Shown: positions 41,501 to 49,119 of the stretch, in pieces
Layout: every line of letters begins with the position of its first letter
Numbering within the stretch: position 1 is the first letter of the stretch
Assembly: GCA_965279315.1 (NCBI GenBank)
Contig: OZ257145.1
Coordinates: 2,666,001-2,730,000 of the forward strand
Direction: 5' to 3'
Source: JAPWJZ01 sp965279315
GTDB lineage: Bacteria; Pseudomonadota; Alphaproteobacteria; Micavibrionales; UBA2020
Length of the DNA: 64,000 nucleotides
Notes under the pieces: model-generated
What the model saw: the letters and a program-made list of their open reading frames with translations, nothing else
What the model was told of the DNA's origin: nothing
Database searches by the model: none
Translations under genes and position numbers: made by a program

Positions 41501-42629
41501 CCTCGATCTTCACGGCTTCCTGTTTCACGGCGGCCGCTTTTTCGTCCAGCTTGTCCTTGCCGCGGCTGTATTCATCAACCTGTTTCGCGGCAGCGGCGGT
41601 TTTTTCCGCCTCGACGGCTTCCACTTTCGCGGCGGCCTTTTTCTCGGCGTCATCCCACAGGATCTGCTGTGCGGCGACGGCGGGCGCGGCGGCGACTTCA
41701 GCCTGCTCGATTGCCTTCGTCTGCGTCTGTTGTGCGTCCCACAGTTTCGCGGTCGCGCCGGTTGCGGCGGCAGCGGCTGCGGTGCCGGTGGACTTGGTGG
41801 AGGCGATCAACTTGCGCTCGACCTGTTGTTTTTCATCGGCGATCTCGGCCGATTTTTGTTTCTGCGCGCCGATTTCGGCCTTCACGTTTTGCTGTTGTTC
41901 ATCAAGCGCGGCCAGCTGCGTGCGGGCCGTGGCGTCGTTGCTTTCGGCTTTGGCTTCGACAGCGTCGAACAGCGCGTCTTTGTCTTTCGCATCGTCGGTC
42001 ACGTTGGCATCGGCCAGTTCGTCGCCCGAGATTTCAGCGAGTTCGCGGTCGAGGGGCGCAAGCGCCGCCTTTTCGACTTCCTTCACTTCAACCGCAGGCA
42101 TTTTGCCGGGGGCGGAAATGTTGCCGACCAGCGATTGCGAGCAATCGATCAACTGGCGGTAGGATTGCGAGAATTTGTTGAGCGTGAATTCCACGTTCAG
42201 CGCAGGCAGCCCGACGCCCAGCGCGGCGTTGCCTTTCAGCGCGTCATAGAATGCCTTGTTCTGGCCGACCTGCACCACAACCGAACGCTCCGACGTTGCG
42301 CGGCCGGGATACGTCCCTGCTTTGCTGCCGTTGGTTTTCAGTGCGACCTGATACACATCACCGGGGGTGAATTTCGCATCGGTCACATCAACCGCGACCG
42401 AGCCGTAACCTTCCGGCGACAGCGCGAAGGCGAGGCCGAAGTTTTTGTCGAACTTGTTGACCATCGCGCAGAAGCTTTGGCCTTCCGGATCGACGATGCC
42501 GACTTTCCATTTATCCAGCTGCTTGAGCGCGCCGAGGCTGGCCGGGGTAATCGCCTGTGACGATGTTGCAACAGTGACGAGTGCAGTCAGGGATACCGTC
42601 GCAAGGGCGTTGGAAACGGAGCGGCGCAT
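38598..42629 (-). CDS. Large exported coiled-coil protein (1343 aa)
   Basis: After a signal peptide (cleaved near SSQA) comes a domain of about 140 residues (WKVGIVDPEGQSFCAMV, C54 and C163), then nearly 700 residues of Ala/Lys/Glu/Gln-rich coiled coil (190-870), then a long linker rich in Ala, Pro and Thr (870-1130). The C-terminal domain (about 1138-1275) has DCSQLS and ADISCPVPG cysteines. GAGG precedes the ATG by 7 nt. Its length and shape would allow it to bridge the periplasm. No known family was recognised; the coiled coil alone will give misleading similarity to SMC-like proteins. Confidence 0.75.
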   Translation of the reverse strand: MRRSVSNALATVSLTALVTVATSSQAITPASLGALKQLDKWKVGIVDPEGQSFCAMVNKFDKNFGLAFALSPEGYGSVAVDVTDAKFTPGDVYQVALKTNGSKAGTYPGRATSERSVVVQVGQNKAFYDALKGNAALGVGLPALNVEFTLNKFSQSYRQLIDCSQSLVGNISAPGKMPAVEVKEVEKAALAPLDRELAEISGDELADANVTDDAKDKDALFDAVEAKAESNDATARTQLAALDEQQQNVKAEIGAQKQKSAEIADEKQQVERKLIASTKSTGTAAAAAATGATAKLWDAQQTQTKAIEQAEVAAAPAVAAQQILWDDAEKKAAAKVEAVEAEKTAAAAKQVDEYSRGKDKLDEKAAAVKQEAVKIEASKTAAPENKALKASLVAKQAELARISAERVEQTSALTRKLSATQSEYDAKLLAISAERDALKASLATTQKSAAEAQKTAADAQATAKASTARVAALQGQLELALTQNTAAQKTGSGDRQKLADLQTQVAKSEHEKAALEVRVATAEKASADLAARSKQMATATGSDSKQLAAVKASLAAETAAHDKETAELHKQMAAQELQFEELKATYIKLLERTKQASNSADSTLAQKQKQLSDELASKDNYVAQLETKLAVLESERAAATTRATKAQDDVATVRREMQGLRKSLIVVNDDDKPAADLAAKKHSEALAAAETEVNKAETELKEAHTRISTLESQLDTTREQVTELQKSAARQTTVAADAQAQSDKQKSAKLEEAQAEITRLKSNTADLEGKLFNATAAGENTVAQKKAIAENNEKLASAQAEIEKLKSENLALSGKLVQTAQQSRIAPVVAPSEKREAEIAKAELATTREKLAKLETELQATKRGTQTVSGISAAEKVAAPKATPVRSEDDMVASNDEFAAPTISEERAVSAPIPTRKPAKARKIAAADMDVTREITARNIAAIEPAAGDVQEDTPAPTISRSFFDGKIPAHAMRSSEPAVHLKRIAAAPVEAVAATPVIATRTIVAAPVVEKDPAFDENRAAAFLDRIMSHHRPAGAKPAARAYDASSPVFTAPQQQPTRKIVMTTVKSSPADLSRIETAAGSPAMPTLRSAAAIPSPIEDDVSEFPAPVTATPLYEPAKTMRAPVSSGKPAGSIESVLANAGINDAQFTGGGGNTRQWTTNGLSGMYEHTATQGHTFGENAQAYIERYRGDCSQLSVNMGTIQKSASGNFARADISCPVPGNTYTTSMVFWQDAGSFNAVLHSGFPDDGAQVKGLADNVASVVGGGRSASSAPSFTPAAARNMDPVMTPAPERQYRFNIRQDNNAPAATYQPAASFGTQYGQPVYNGRPDTTQDDFETLVIE

Positions 42630-42835
42630 GGTTCACCTCGTAAAGGGGGTAACGTTTGAAATAATTATAGAATCTGAGCCACCATAATAGGGATTCGCGG
42701 CCTTTTTTCCAGTCCCTTTTTGCGTATTCTAAGGCGTTGATAAGGTTAGGTTATGAAAATGTGGTTTGTTTTTCTTTCGTATTATGCATAAATTCCATCT
42801 GCTTTGTTTCCACCCCGAACAAGTGTCCAGAACCG

Positions 42836-43366
42836 ATGGCAGCCCCCGCGTTTAACACTGTCGCCGCGCCCAAGACCTTCGCCGCCACCCTCTTCTTCTC
42901 GGGCGTGGCGACGGGCGATGTGGGTATGGTGCGGGATGTGCTGGCCGCGAACCCCGATGCGGTGCGCTGGGCCAAGCCCGTGAAGGAAAACGACAAGCCC
43001 TTCGCGACCAATGAAACCGGCCTGATGCTGGCGGCGCAGGAAGGCCATGTGGACGTCATGCGCCTGCTGATCGACAACGGCGCCGAGCTGAACGCCCGCC
43101 AGAGCCGCCGCTGGACCGCACTTATATATGCGGCAGAGCGCAGCCGCGAGGGCGCGGTCGCCTTACTGCTGGCAAAAGGTGCGGATACGACACTGAAAAG
43201 CGAAACCGGCGATACCGCCGCCGTCATGGCGGGCAAGCGCAAAGATTTCGCCATCGCCCGCCAGATCAACAATGCGCTGAAGGATCACGGCATGACCTTT
43301 TTCCAAAAAGGGCAGCAGGCGATCACAGCGCCTCCCACCGCACGCTGGAAAAAGAAACAGCCTTAA
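42836..43366 (+). CDS. Ankyrin-repeat protein
   Basis: A 176-aa protein with about three ankyrin repeats: ATNETGLMLAAQEGHVDVMRLLIDNGAEL, here seen as NETGLMLAAQEGHVDVMRL; NARQSRRWTALIYAAERSRE; and LLLAKGADTTLKSETGDTAA. The C-terminus is basic (TARWKKKQP). I chose ATG at 42836 (MAAPAFNTVAAPK); an upstream in-frame start at 42737 adds an atypical AT-rich segment. The stop codon overlaps that of a tiny convergent gene. Confidence 0.82.
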   Translation: MAAPAFNTVAAPKTFAATLFFSGVATGDVGMVRDVLAANPDAVRWAKPVKENDKPFATNETGLMLAAQEGHVDVMRLLIDNGAELNARQSRRWTALIYAAERSREGAVALLLAKGADTTLKSETGDTAAVMAGKRKDFAIARQINNALKDHGMTFFQKGQQAITAPPTARWKKKQP

Positions 43367-43446
43367 TTCCCGACGACGCCGAACATGTAAAGAAGGATGA
43401 TAACGGGGATCGGCAGGCCGACCAGCCAGAGGATGATTGCTTTCAT
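43363..43446 (-). CDS. 27-aa single-helix membrane peptide
   Basis: The short frame reads MKAIILWLVGLPIPVIILLY and then MFGVVGN: one hydrophobic helix with a central Pro-Ile-Pro. GGAG lies 7 nt before the ATG, the ideal spacing, and the region is otherwise an empty intergenic gap. Tiny proteins of this form occur in other proteobacteria, but no function is known to me. Its stop (43363-43365) overlaps the ankyrin gene's stop on the other strand. Confidence 0.6.
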   Translation of the reverse strand: MKAIILWLVGLPIPVIILLYMFGVVGN

Positions 43447-43550
43447 ATGTTGTCTCCTTACAGGGTTCCAAGTCTTGAACCTTCTAATGCTTATGGCACC
43501 CCATTCGTTCCCTTGTTTACTCAAGGCCTCGAATTCGCTAGGCTATTCCC

Positions 43551-44069
43551 ATGACAAATGCACAGACACCCCCCGTAAAAAAATCCTTCTCCGAAAGCAT
43601 GCTGTACATGTGGCGGAGCATCATCCTCATGGCCCATGCCGATGGCGTGGTGCATGAAAAGGAACGCGCCCTGTTCGACCGCATCTTCGTCAAGATCGCG
43701 AAGGCCTATGACGCGACGCCGGAGCAGATGCAGCTTCTTGCACGCGACCTGGCGGAGCGGCAGGATTTCGACGAAATCACCCGCCATGTGACCGACCCGG
43801 AACACAAGGCCGTGCTGGTTTACTTTGCGCAAGTCGTCGCCTCCATCGATGGTGTCCTCGCCTATGACGAGGCATCCATGATCGGCCAGCTGCAAGGCGT
43901 GTTCGGCCTGAAGCCCGACACGGAAGAAGTCATGAAAACCATCCGCGCCGAAATTTCGGAGCAGATGCAAAAACGCAAACATGAACTCGAAACCGCGACG
44001 CCGCGCGAACCGATCCAGTACGCGCTCGACGCCCTGCTCTTCCGCCTCGGCATGGAACGGCTGGACTGA
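43551..44069 (+). CDS. TerB-like domain protein
   Basis: A 172-aa soluble helical protein that resembles the TerB/DjlA N-terminal-like fold: SIILMAHADGVVHEKERALFDRIF and later VVASIDGVLAYDEASMIGQL, each with the acidic D-G-x-(hydrophobic) loop typical of this group. Such domains are linked to metal or membrane stress, but no specific role can be named. The next gene starts 6 nt downstream and is probably co-transcribed. Confidence 0.7.
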   Translation: MTNAQTPPVKKSFSESMLYMWRSIILMAHADGVVHEKERALFDRIFVKIAKAYDATPEQMQLLARDLAERQDFDEITRHVTDPEHKAVLVYFAQVVASIDGVLAYDEASMIGQLQGVFGLKPDTEEVMKTIRAEISEQMQKRKHELETATPREPIQYALDALLFRLGMERLD

Positions 44070-44075
44070 CGCCCC

Positions 44076-44741
44076 ATGTCGCTCCGCAAAAGGTTGTCTG
44101 ACATGTTCGGTGATAAACAGGGCGCGGCGATCAAGCGTGTTTACAAAAAAATTGAATCCGGCGCGGAATGGAAAGACATCAGGGACGATGTGTTCCCCGA
44201 AGGCGGCAAAGTCGGCGCGCCCACCAGCGCGGTCGTCAGCGCCATCCTCCTGCATAAACGCTTTGACCTGCTGACCCCCGTTGCGGCGGAAGCAGGCGAC
44301 TGGGTCGGCGTCATCGACCTTGTCTATCGCAAGGGCGAATTCGGCAAAGTGCCCGCCTCCCGCGCGCAAGAACTGGAAGATATTTATCAGGCATTGAAGG
44401 CCGCACCGAAACACGGCGCGAAACTTGCCGCGACATTTGTCGAGACGGTTGAAAGCTGGTCGTGCCAGCGCGATTTCGAGGCCGGCTATGACTGGGCGAA
44501 AACGAAAACCGAATTCGTCCCCGTCCCGCCCCTCGGCCTTGCATCGCTCGCCGAACGCCCGATCGACACCAGCCCGCTTGCCATGAAAATCCTCAACACG
44601 CCCGCCGAAATCCAGCGGGCGCTTGATGCCGCCGACTGGGTCGAAAGCGGCCACGACCGCGATGACGCCGTCGCAAACCTGAAAGACTGGCGCGAAAAAC
44701 TCGCCAAGAACCCGCCGAAGCCGACAGGCCCGGTGTTTTAA
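44076..44741 (+). CDS. Hypothetical protein following TerB-like gene
   Basis: A 221-aa soluble protein, family not recognised. It begins with a basic helix (MSLRKRLSDMFGDKQGAAIKR), has a central mixed region (SAILLHKRFDLLTPVAAEAG; ATFVETVESWSCQRDF) and a Pro-rich C-terminus. The pairing with the TerB-like gene suggests a shared role. The 271-nt gap that follows (44742-45012) is AT-rich, between convergent genes, and holds only a small GGTGC/GCACC hairpin without a T run. Confidence 0.65.
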   Translation: MSLRKRLSDMFGDKQGAAIKRVYKKIESGAEWKDIRDDVFPEGGKVGAPTSAVVSAILLHKRFDLLTPVAAEAGDWVGVIDLVYRKGEFGKVPASRAQELEDIYQALKAAPKHGAKLAATFVETVESWSCQRDFEAGYDWAKTKTEFVPVPPLGLASLAERPIDTSPLAMKILNTPAEIQRALDAADWVESGHDRDDAVANLKDWREKLAKNPPKPTGPVF

Positions 44742-45012
44742 GCATTACAACGACAGCTTAAATTTAGAACCAACTAGTTTTTTGCGTTTCGTAACCCCTT
44801 GAAAATAAAAGATTCTAAAAATCAAAATTTCAAAAGTCACAATCCGCAACCCACTGAAATAACATCATTTTTAGAAACCGCTATGGTGCCGCAAGCACCA
44901 AAAACACGCACAAATCCCGCCGAAAAGTGGCGCTCTCATTTGCCTTCGAAAATTTTGTTGATGTAAAACAACCCCCTGCCACGCCACCACGGCGAGCAGT
45001 CATGGAGAATCT

Positions 45013-45852
45013 TTATATCGTCTGAAAGGCGAGTTTTTCGCCCCAGAACTTCTCGATCAGCGGCAAAGCCTCCGCCGAATAGCCGGTCGAGAGGAACAGG
45101 CGTTTGCCGCCTGTGGTGACGTTGTATTCAGGATGTTTTTGCAGGTACCCCTTCAACGCGGCGGCGGTTGCCTCCGGCTGGTGGATGATCGGCACGCCTG
45201 CGGGCAGTTGCTCGGCGAAGAGGTCGGCGACCAGCGGGTAATGCGTGCAGCCGAGAATGACCGATGACGGCGCATGGCCGCCCAACTCGCGATCCTCCAG
45301 TTCCTTCACGAATTTGGCGACCATGGCGCGCAGCGTTTCGCGCGGCGCGCCCGCTTCGATCGCACCGGCGAGTTCGGGGCAGGCCTGCTGCACCACGCGG
45401 ATATCGGGGCGGCGCTTGCTGATCTCGAACGGATAATTGCCGGTGTCGACAGTGCGGGCGGTCGCGAAGACGGCAATCGTGCCGCCGCCCTCCTCCTTCG
45501 CCGCATCGTGCCAGCTGACGCCCGTTGCGGCCTCGATGGTCGGCACGACAATGCCGATGGCGTTACGTTTGATGCCGTCCTGCTTCATGCGCACGGGCAG
45601 CCATTGCTGCTGTATCCAGCGCAGCGCGACAACGGATGCCGTGTTGCACGCGACAATCACCAGCGTCGCCCCTTGGGCAAACAATGCCTCCAGCCCCGCG
45701 CAGGTCAGCGTCAAAACCTCGATCGGCGGGCGCGTGCCATACGGCGCATTTTTATTGTCGCCCAGGTACACGAAATCCTGCTCCGGCAACGCATCGATCA
45801 GCGCGCGGTGGATGGTCAGGCCCCCGAAGCCGCTGTCAAAAACACCGATCAT
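45013..45852 (-). CDS. murI: Glutamate racemase
   Basis: A 279-aa enzyme making D-glutamate for peptidoglycan. Catalytic cysteines are C69 (IVACNTAS) and C201 (ILGCTHYPL); the N-terminal FDSGFGGL and YLGDNKNAPYG motifs are intact. It stands alone on the minus strand. Confidence 0.97.
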   Translation of the reverse strand: MIGVFDSGFGGLTIHRALIDALPEQDFVYLGDNKNAPYGTRPPIEVLTLTCAGLEALFAQGATLVIVACNTASVVALRWIQQQWLPVRMKQDGIKRNAIGIVVPTIEAATGVSWHDAAKEEGGGTIAVFATARTVDTGNYPFEISKRRPDIRVVQQACPELAGAIEAGAPRETLRAMVAKFVKELEDRELGGHAPSSVILGCTHYPLVADLFAEQLPAGVPIIHQPEATAAALKGYLQKHPEYNVTTGGKRLFLSTGYSAEALPLIEKFWGEKLAFQTI

Positions 45853-46007
45853 GAATTTTTACCGTCCATGGGGCATCTTATGCAGATACGGGAATTTTTT
45901 CCACAATCATCGGGTTTGGACATTGCCCCTTAAATTCGGCTGTATAAACCCCATTGCGCGGGGATGCCGGCACTGCTATCCCTTTCTCCATAACCAAGGA
46001 AAATATT

Positions 46008-46343
46008 ATGACCCCTGCATTTAACAACGCCGCCCCCGACAAACTGAGCGTCTATAAAATCACCGCCAGCCTGCCCGGCGGGACGGATGTGATGGGCACG
46101 TTGCTGGCGACAGGGCATTTCCGGGAAAAGCTGTCGCACTGGATCGCGGCGGAAACAGGCTTCAAGCCGGTTATCGAACTGGTCGATTACGGCGCAACCG
46201 GCGCGGTCACGCTTGTCTGCACGGCAGGCGCGATGAAAAAAGTGGAAGCGGCATTCGGCGCGCAGATCGCATCGGTCGAAAAACTGCCCACCTATAGCGA
46301 CATTCCGCCATCGCAACGCGGCCCGCGCGGTCCGGGACGCTAA
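46008..46343 (+). CDS. Hypothetical 111-aa protein
   Basis: A small soluble protein with a predicted alpha/beta pattern (LSVYKITASLPGGTDVMGTLL; FKPVIELVDYGATGAVTLV) and a Pro/Arg-rich tail (SQRGPRGPGR). AAGGA lies 7-8 nt before the ATG at 46008, which favours this start over an in-frame upstream one at 45954. Family not recognised. Confidence 0.65.
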   Translation: MTPAFNNAAPDKLSVYKITASLPGGTDVMGTLLATGHFREKLSHWIAAETGFKPVIELVDYGATGAVTLVCTAGAMKKVEAAFGAQIASVEKLPTYSDIPPSQRGPRGPGR

Positions 46344-46365
46344 ACGAATACTTTATTTGATTTTA

Positions 46366-46809
46366 TTAAAGCAATTCCTGAAGTATCGGGATCAGCGGAA
46401 TATCGGCAGGCGGCATCGGGTATTGCGCGAAGTCCTTCGGATACACCCATGCGAAGGCTTGGCCTTCCTTCCCCACCACAACACCCTTCCATACGCGGCA
46501 GACGAATACCGGCATGAACAGGTGGAATTTCTCGTAGGTGTGGGAGGCGAAGGTTAAAGGGGCAAGGCAGGATGTCTTCGTATCTATGCCCAGCTCTTCA
46601 TGAAGTTCGCGGATAAGGGCGTGTTCGGGAAGCTCGCCCGCTTCGATCTTGCCGCCGGGGAATTCCCAGAGACCCGCCATGTCCTTGCCTTCGGGACGCT
46701 GCGCCAGCAATACGCGGCCATCGCGGTCGACAAGCACGGCTGCGACCACATACACGATCTTTGACGGCAGCGCGGCTGCCGGTGCATCGAGGTCGAAACA
46801 GCCGGACAT
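46366..46809 (-). CDS. mutT: MutT-type Nudix hydrolase
   Basis: A 147-aa Nudix protein that should hydrolyse oxidised dGTP (8-oxo-dGTP) and so prevent mutation. The N-terminal VYVVAAVLVDRDGRVLLAQRPEGKDM (in part: VYVVAAVLVDRDGRVLLAQR), LWEFPGGKIEAGE and the Nudix box at 53-75 (E59, R67, E68, E71, E72) are complete. The ATG at 46809 lies 1 nt after the dnaQ-like gene's stop. A longer frame to 47049 is a shadow of that gene. Confidence 0.88.
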   Translation of the reverse strand: MSGCFDLDAPAAALPSKIVYVVAAVLVDRDGRVLLAQRPEGKDMAGLWEFPGGKIEAGELPEHALIRELHEELGIDTKTSCLAPLTFASHTYEKFHLFMPVFVCRVWKGVVVGKEGQAFAWVYPKDFAQYPMPPADIPLIPILQELL

Positions 46810-46810
46810 A

Positions 46811-47452
46811 TTAGACCTTTGGCGGAACGTCTTTAGGTTTTGAGGGGGCAACGGCGGCAGGCGCTGCAGCCTTGTGCTTCTCGTAATCCGCTTGCAGGTT
46901 CGGATAGATCGCACCCAGCAGGCGGGCATCGAGCAACGCGCCGTGGCCGTTGTCGTCGCGTTCCTTGCGGCTGACGCCGTAACGGTCGAGAACCTTGTCG
47001 AGCGTCGCGGCTTTTTCGCCGAACATCTGTTCGGACCAGCGGCGAACATTCGTCCATTGCTGTTCGGGGACTTCTTTCACGCCGGCTTTCTGGAATTCCA
47101 TGTTCATCATGGCGATATCGAGCGTGTAGTCGTTCGTTGTGCGGCAGGTGATGACGATCTGGTCGTCGCCGATGAAATCGCGGATCTGTTTTGCGATCTT
47201 GTCGAATTTCGGTTCGTTCGCCACGCGCGCATCGTCGATGCCATGGATCTTCACGACTTCTTCGGGGATGTGGCGGTCGGGGTTGACATAGACATGCAAC
47301 TCGCGGCCGGTCGGCTTCTTGCCGACCATTTCCACGATGGCAACCTCAACGATCCGGTGGCCTTCTGACGTGAAAAGGCCGGTGGATTCCACATCGAGGA
47401 CGAGCTCGCGCGGGCCCTGCGATTTTTTGTCGAAAATTTTCAAAATGCTCAT
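46811..47452 (-). CDS. dnaQ: DnaQ-like 3'-5' exonuclease (DNA polymerase III epsilon-type)
   Basis: A 213-aa DEDD-family exonuclease, probably the proofreading subunit. ExoI motif is VLDVESTGL (Asp and Glu), followed by HRIVEVAIVEM and VKIHGIDDARV. The final motif is NGHGALLDARLLG (His and Asp). The middle motif, usually H-N-x-x-F-D, is diverged (CRTTNDYTLDIAMMNMEF) but keeps an Asp. The C-terminus is Ala/Pro/Lys-rich. The start is uncertain: ATG at 47452 or an upstream GTG at 47488; neither has a strong ribosome site. Confidence 0.8.
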   Translation of the reverse strand: MSILKIFDKKSQGPRELVLDVESTGLFTSEGHRIVEVAIVEMVGKKPTGRELHVYVNPDRHIPEEVVKIHGIDDARVANEPKFDKIAKQIRDFIGDDQIVITCRTTNDYTLDIAMMNMEFQKAGVKEVPEQQWTNVRRWSEQMFGEKAATLDKVLDRYGVSRKERDDNGHGALLDARLLGAIYPNLQADYEKHKAAAPAAVAPSKPKDVPPKV

Positions 47453-47618
47453 GCCACAAGCAGTACCCCGCCACCGTGATTCCGTCAATAGGCGGCAGGG
47501 GTGGGTTTATGACGTTCTATTTTATATGTTTTATATCAAAGGCTTGCCCTAGGGAACGGATTAGCTGCCCCGCGGTTCGTTTAATGTAGCCATGTGCACT
47601 GCATCAGGGAGGACCGCC

Positions 47619-47804
47619 ATGATTGATTTCAGCTTTTACGATATGCAGACGTCAACCTCGCTTCAGCGCGTGACTCCCCATATGACCCACATATCGGGCA
47701 GTCCCATCGCGTATATGGACGAAGTCGCCTTTGCCGCAATGGAAATGGGATATATCGCAGGCCCCAGCCTGAACACGCCTCATCATCCCGAAACCCGCCA
47801 TTAA
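47619..47804 (+). CDS. Small hypothetical protein (61 aa)
   Basis: The ORF starts MIDFSFYDMQTSTSLQRV with a strong GGGAGG 6 nt before the ATG. It is rich in His, Met and Ser and ends HHPETRH. Nothing is recognised. The strong ribosome site and isolated position support a real gene; an ATG further up (47592) is in frame but has no site. Confidence 0.5.
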   Translation: MIDFSFYDMQTSTSLQRVTPHMTHISGSPIAYMDEVAFAAMEMGYIAGPSLNTPHHPETRH

Positions 47805-47884
47805 AACCCCAGCGCCCTGCCGCGCTGAATATGGCGCGGCTGGGGCTTATACCCGACTTTTTATTTTCAGACGTTCATGGCAAC

Positions 47885-47918
47885 AAAAAAAGCGGCCCCT
47901 TGCGGAGCCGCTTTTTTG
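47885..47918. terminator. Bidirectional Rho-independent terminator
   Basis: AGCGGC (47891-47896) pairs with GCCGCT (47907-47912), flanked by six A on the left and six T on the right. It ends the minus-strand PpiC gene at 47938. Confidence 0.85.
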
Positions 47919-47937
47919 TTCGTGGCCTGAAGCCTGA

Positions 47938-48906
47938 TTAGTCTTGTTTGGTTTCTGCTTCTTTTTCTTCCAGAAGCTGCGCTGCGTTTTTGGGGCCGTC
48001 TTTTTTGTGCGCTTTGTCTTTCTTCGCGGGTTTATCTTCGGCTTTCGCTGCCTTTTCGGCAGCGTCGGGCGCCGCAGCTTCGGCATTCAGCGGGTTGCCG
48101 TTTTCATCAAACAGCTTCACATCGGCCTTGGCGCGCAGGTCGGAGACCACCGCCTTCAGCGCCTGTTGCGACAGCTGGCTGCGGATCGCCAGTTCGACTT
48201 CGGCGAATTTCGGCACTTGGCGTTCGCGTTTTTCTTCCAGCTTGATCACATGCCAGCCGAGTTCGGTTTTGACGGGCGTCTTTGTATAGGTGCCGGGCTT
48301 CATCTTGAAGGCGACATCGGAAAATGCCGGGATCATCTCGTCCTTCAGGAACCAGCCGAGATCGCCGCCGGAGCGGGCGTTGGGGCCGGAGGAACGCTTG
48401 GCGGCGATTTCCTCGAACTTCGCGCCGGCATCGAGGTCCTTGATCGCCTGCACGGCTTCCTCTTCGGACGGCACCAGGATATGGCGCGCATGGACTTCGA
48501 CCTTGCCCTTGTTTTCTTTTTCAAACTTCGCGTAAGCGTCCTTCACCTGTTCCTGGCTCACCTTGCTTTTCAGCAGGCGCTCGAAATACATCTGCTTGAC
48601 CAGCTGCGCCTTCAGGATCTCGACGCGCTTTTTGAAATCGGCGCTTTCGTCGATCTTGGCGGCGTTCGAGGCGTCATCCAGCAGTTTTTCGTTGATGATC
48701 TGGTCGACCACCAGCGGGAATACCTGCTTCTTGTCCACGCCTTCCAGCTTCTGGCCCAGTTCCTTGATCGCGTTATCCACGTCTTTTTTATAGATGTTGG
48801 TGCCATTGACGATGGCGACGGTGGTATCGGCGGCGGCAAGCGCGGGAAGAGCGCCAAAAAGGACGGCAGCGGCGGCGAGAGCGATCACCTTGTCACGAAA
48901 CAGCAT
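47938..48906 (-). CDS. Periplasmic PpiC-type peptidyl-prolyl isomerase
   Basis: A 322-aa foldase: signal peptide (MLFRDKVIALAAAAVLFGAL, cleaved near ALAAAD), a SurA/PrsA-like N-terminal chaperone region, and one parvulin domain (VHARHILVPSEEEAVQAI, SGGDLGWFLKDEMIPAF, KTELGWHVIKLEE). The last 50 residues are low-complexity Lys/Ala/Asp. GGAG lies 8 nt before the ATG at 48906. It is divergent from secA across a 213-nt promoter region, linking export and folding. Confidence 0.9.
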   Translation of the reverse strand: MLFRDKVIALAAAAVLFGALPALAAADTTVAIVNGTNIYKKDVDNAIKELGQKLEGVDKKQVFPLVVDQIINEKLLDDASNAAKIDESADFKKRVEILKAQLVKQMYFERLLKSKVSQEQVKDAYAKFEKENKGKVEVHARHILVPSEEEAVQAIKDLDAGAKFEEIAAKRSSGPNARSGGDLGWFLKDEMIPAFSDVAFKMKPGTYTKTPVKTELGWHVIKLEEKRERQVPKFAEVELAIRSQLSQQALKAVVSDLRAKADVKLFDENGNPLNAEAAAPDAAEKAAKAEDKPAKKDKAHKKDGPKNAAQLLEEKEAETKQD

Positions 48907-49061
48907 AGGTATTCTCCATAGGGTTATTTTACGAAATCCGGCAGAACTGCCCGCCACGCGGATAACTTGGCTTTCTGTAGGTGATATAATGCCGTTTCCG
49001 TCACTTTGGCAAGGGTTTTAGCAAAGCTTTTCGCAAGCGTTTTCAGGGGTAAAAGCCTTGA

Positions 49062-49089
49062 TTGACTTCATATCAATGTGGTTTATATC
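49062..49089 (+). promoter_or_regulatory. Sigma-70-type promoter of secA
   Basis: TTGACT at 49062-49067 and TATATC at 49084-49089 are 16 nt apart. The start would fall near 49096, giving a leader of about 24 nt with AAGGA before the secA ATG. Confidence 0.5.
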
Positions 49090-49119
49090 TGACGGGACAT
49101 AAATAAGGACAAGCGCAAT

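Noticed and set aside
38901..42560. 1219-codon open frame on the plus strand
   Set aside because: It is the antisense shadow of the 1343-aa coiled-coil gene. Ala/Glu/Lys-rich GC-skewed codons leave the opposite strand open; the translation is rich in Cys, Gly, Arg and Phe with no domain or ribosome site.
44883..44966. 27-codon ORF in the gap before murI
   Set aside because: No ribosome site and ordinary random composition; the gap lies between convergent genes.
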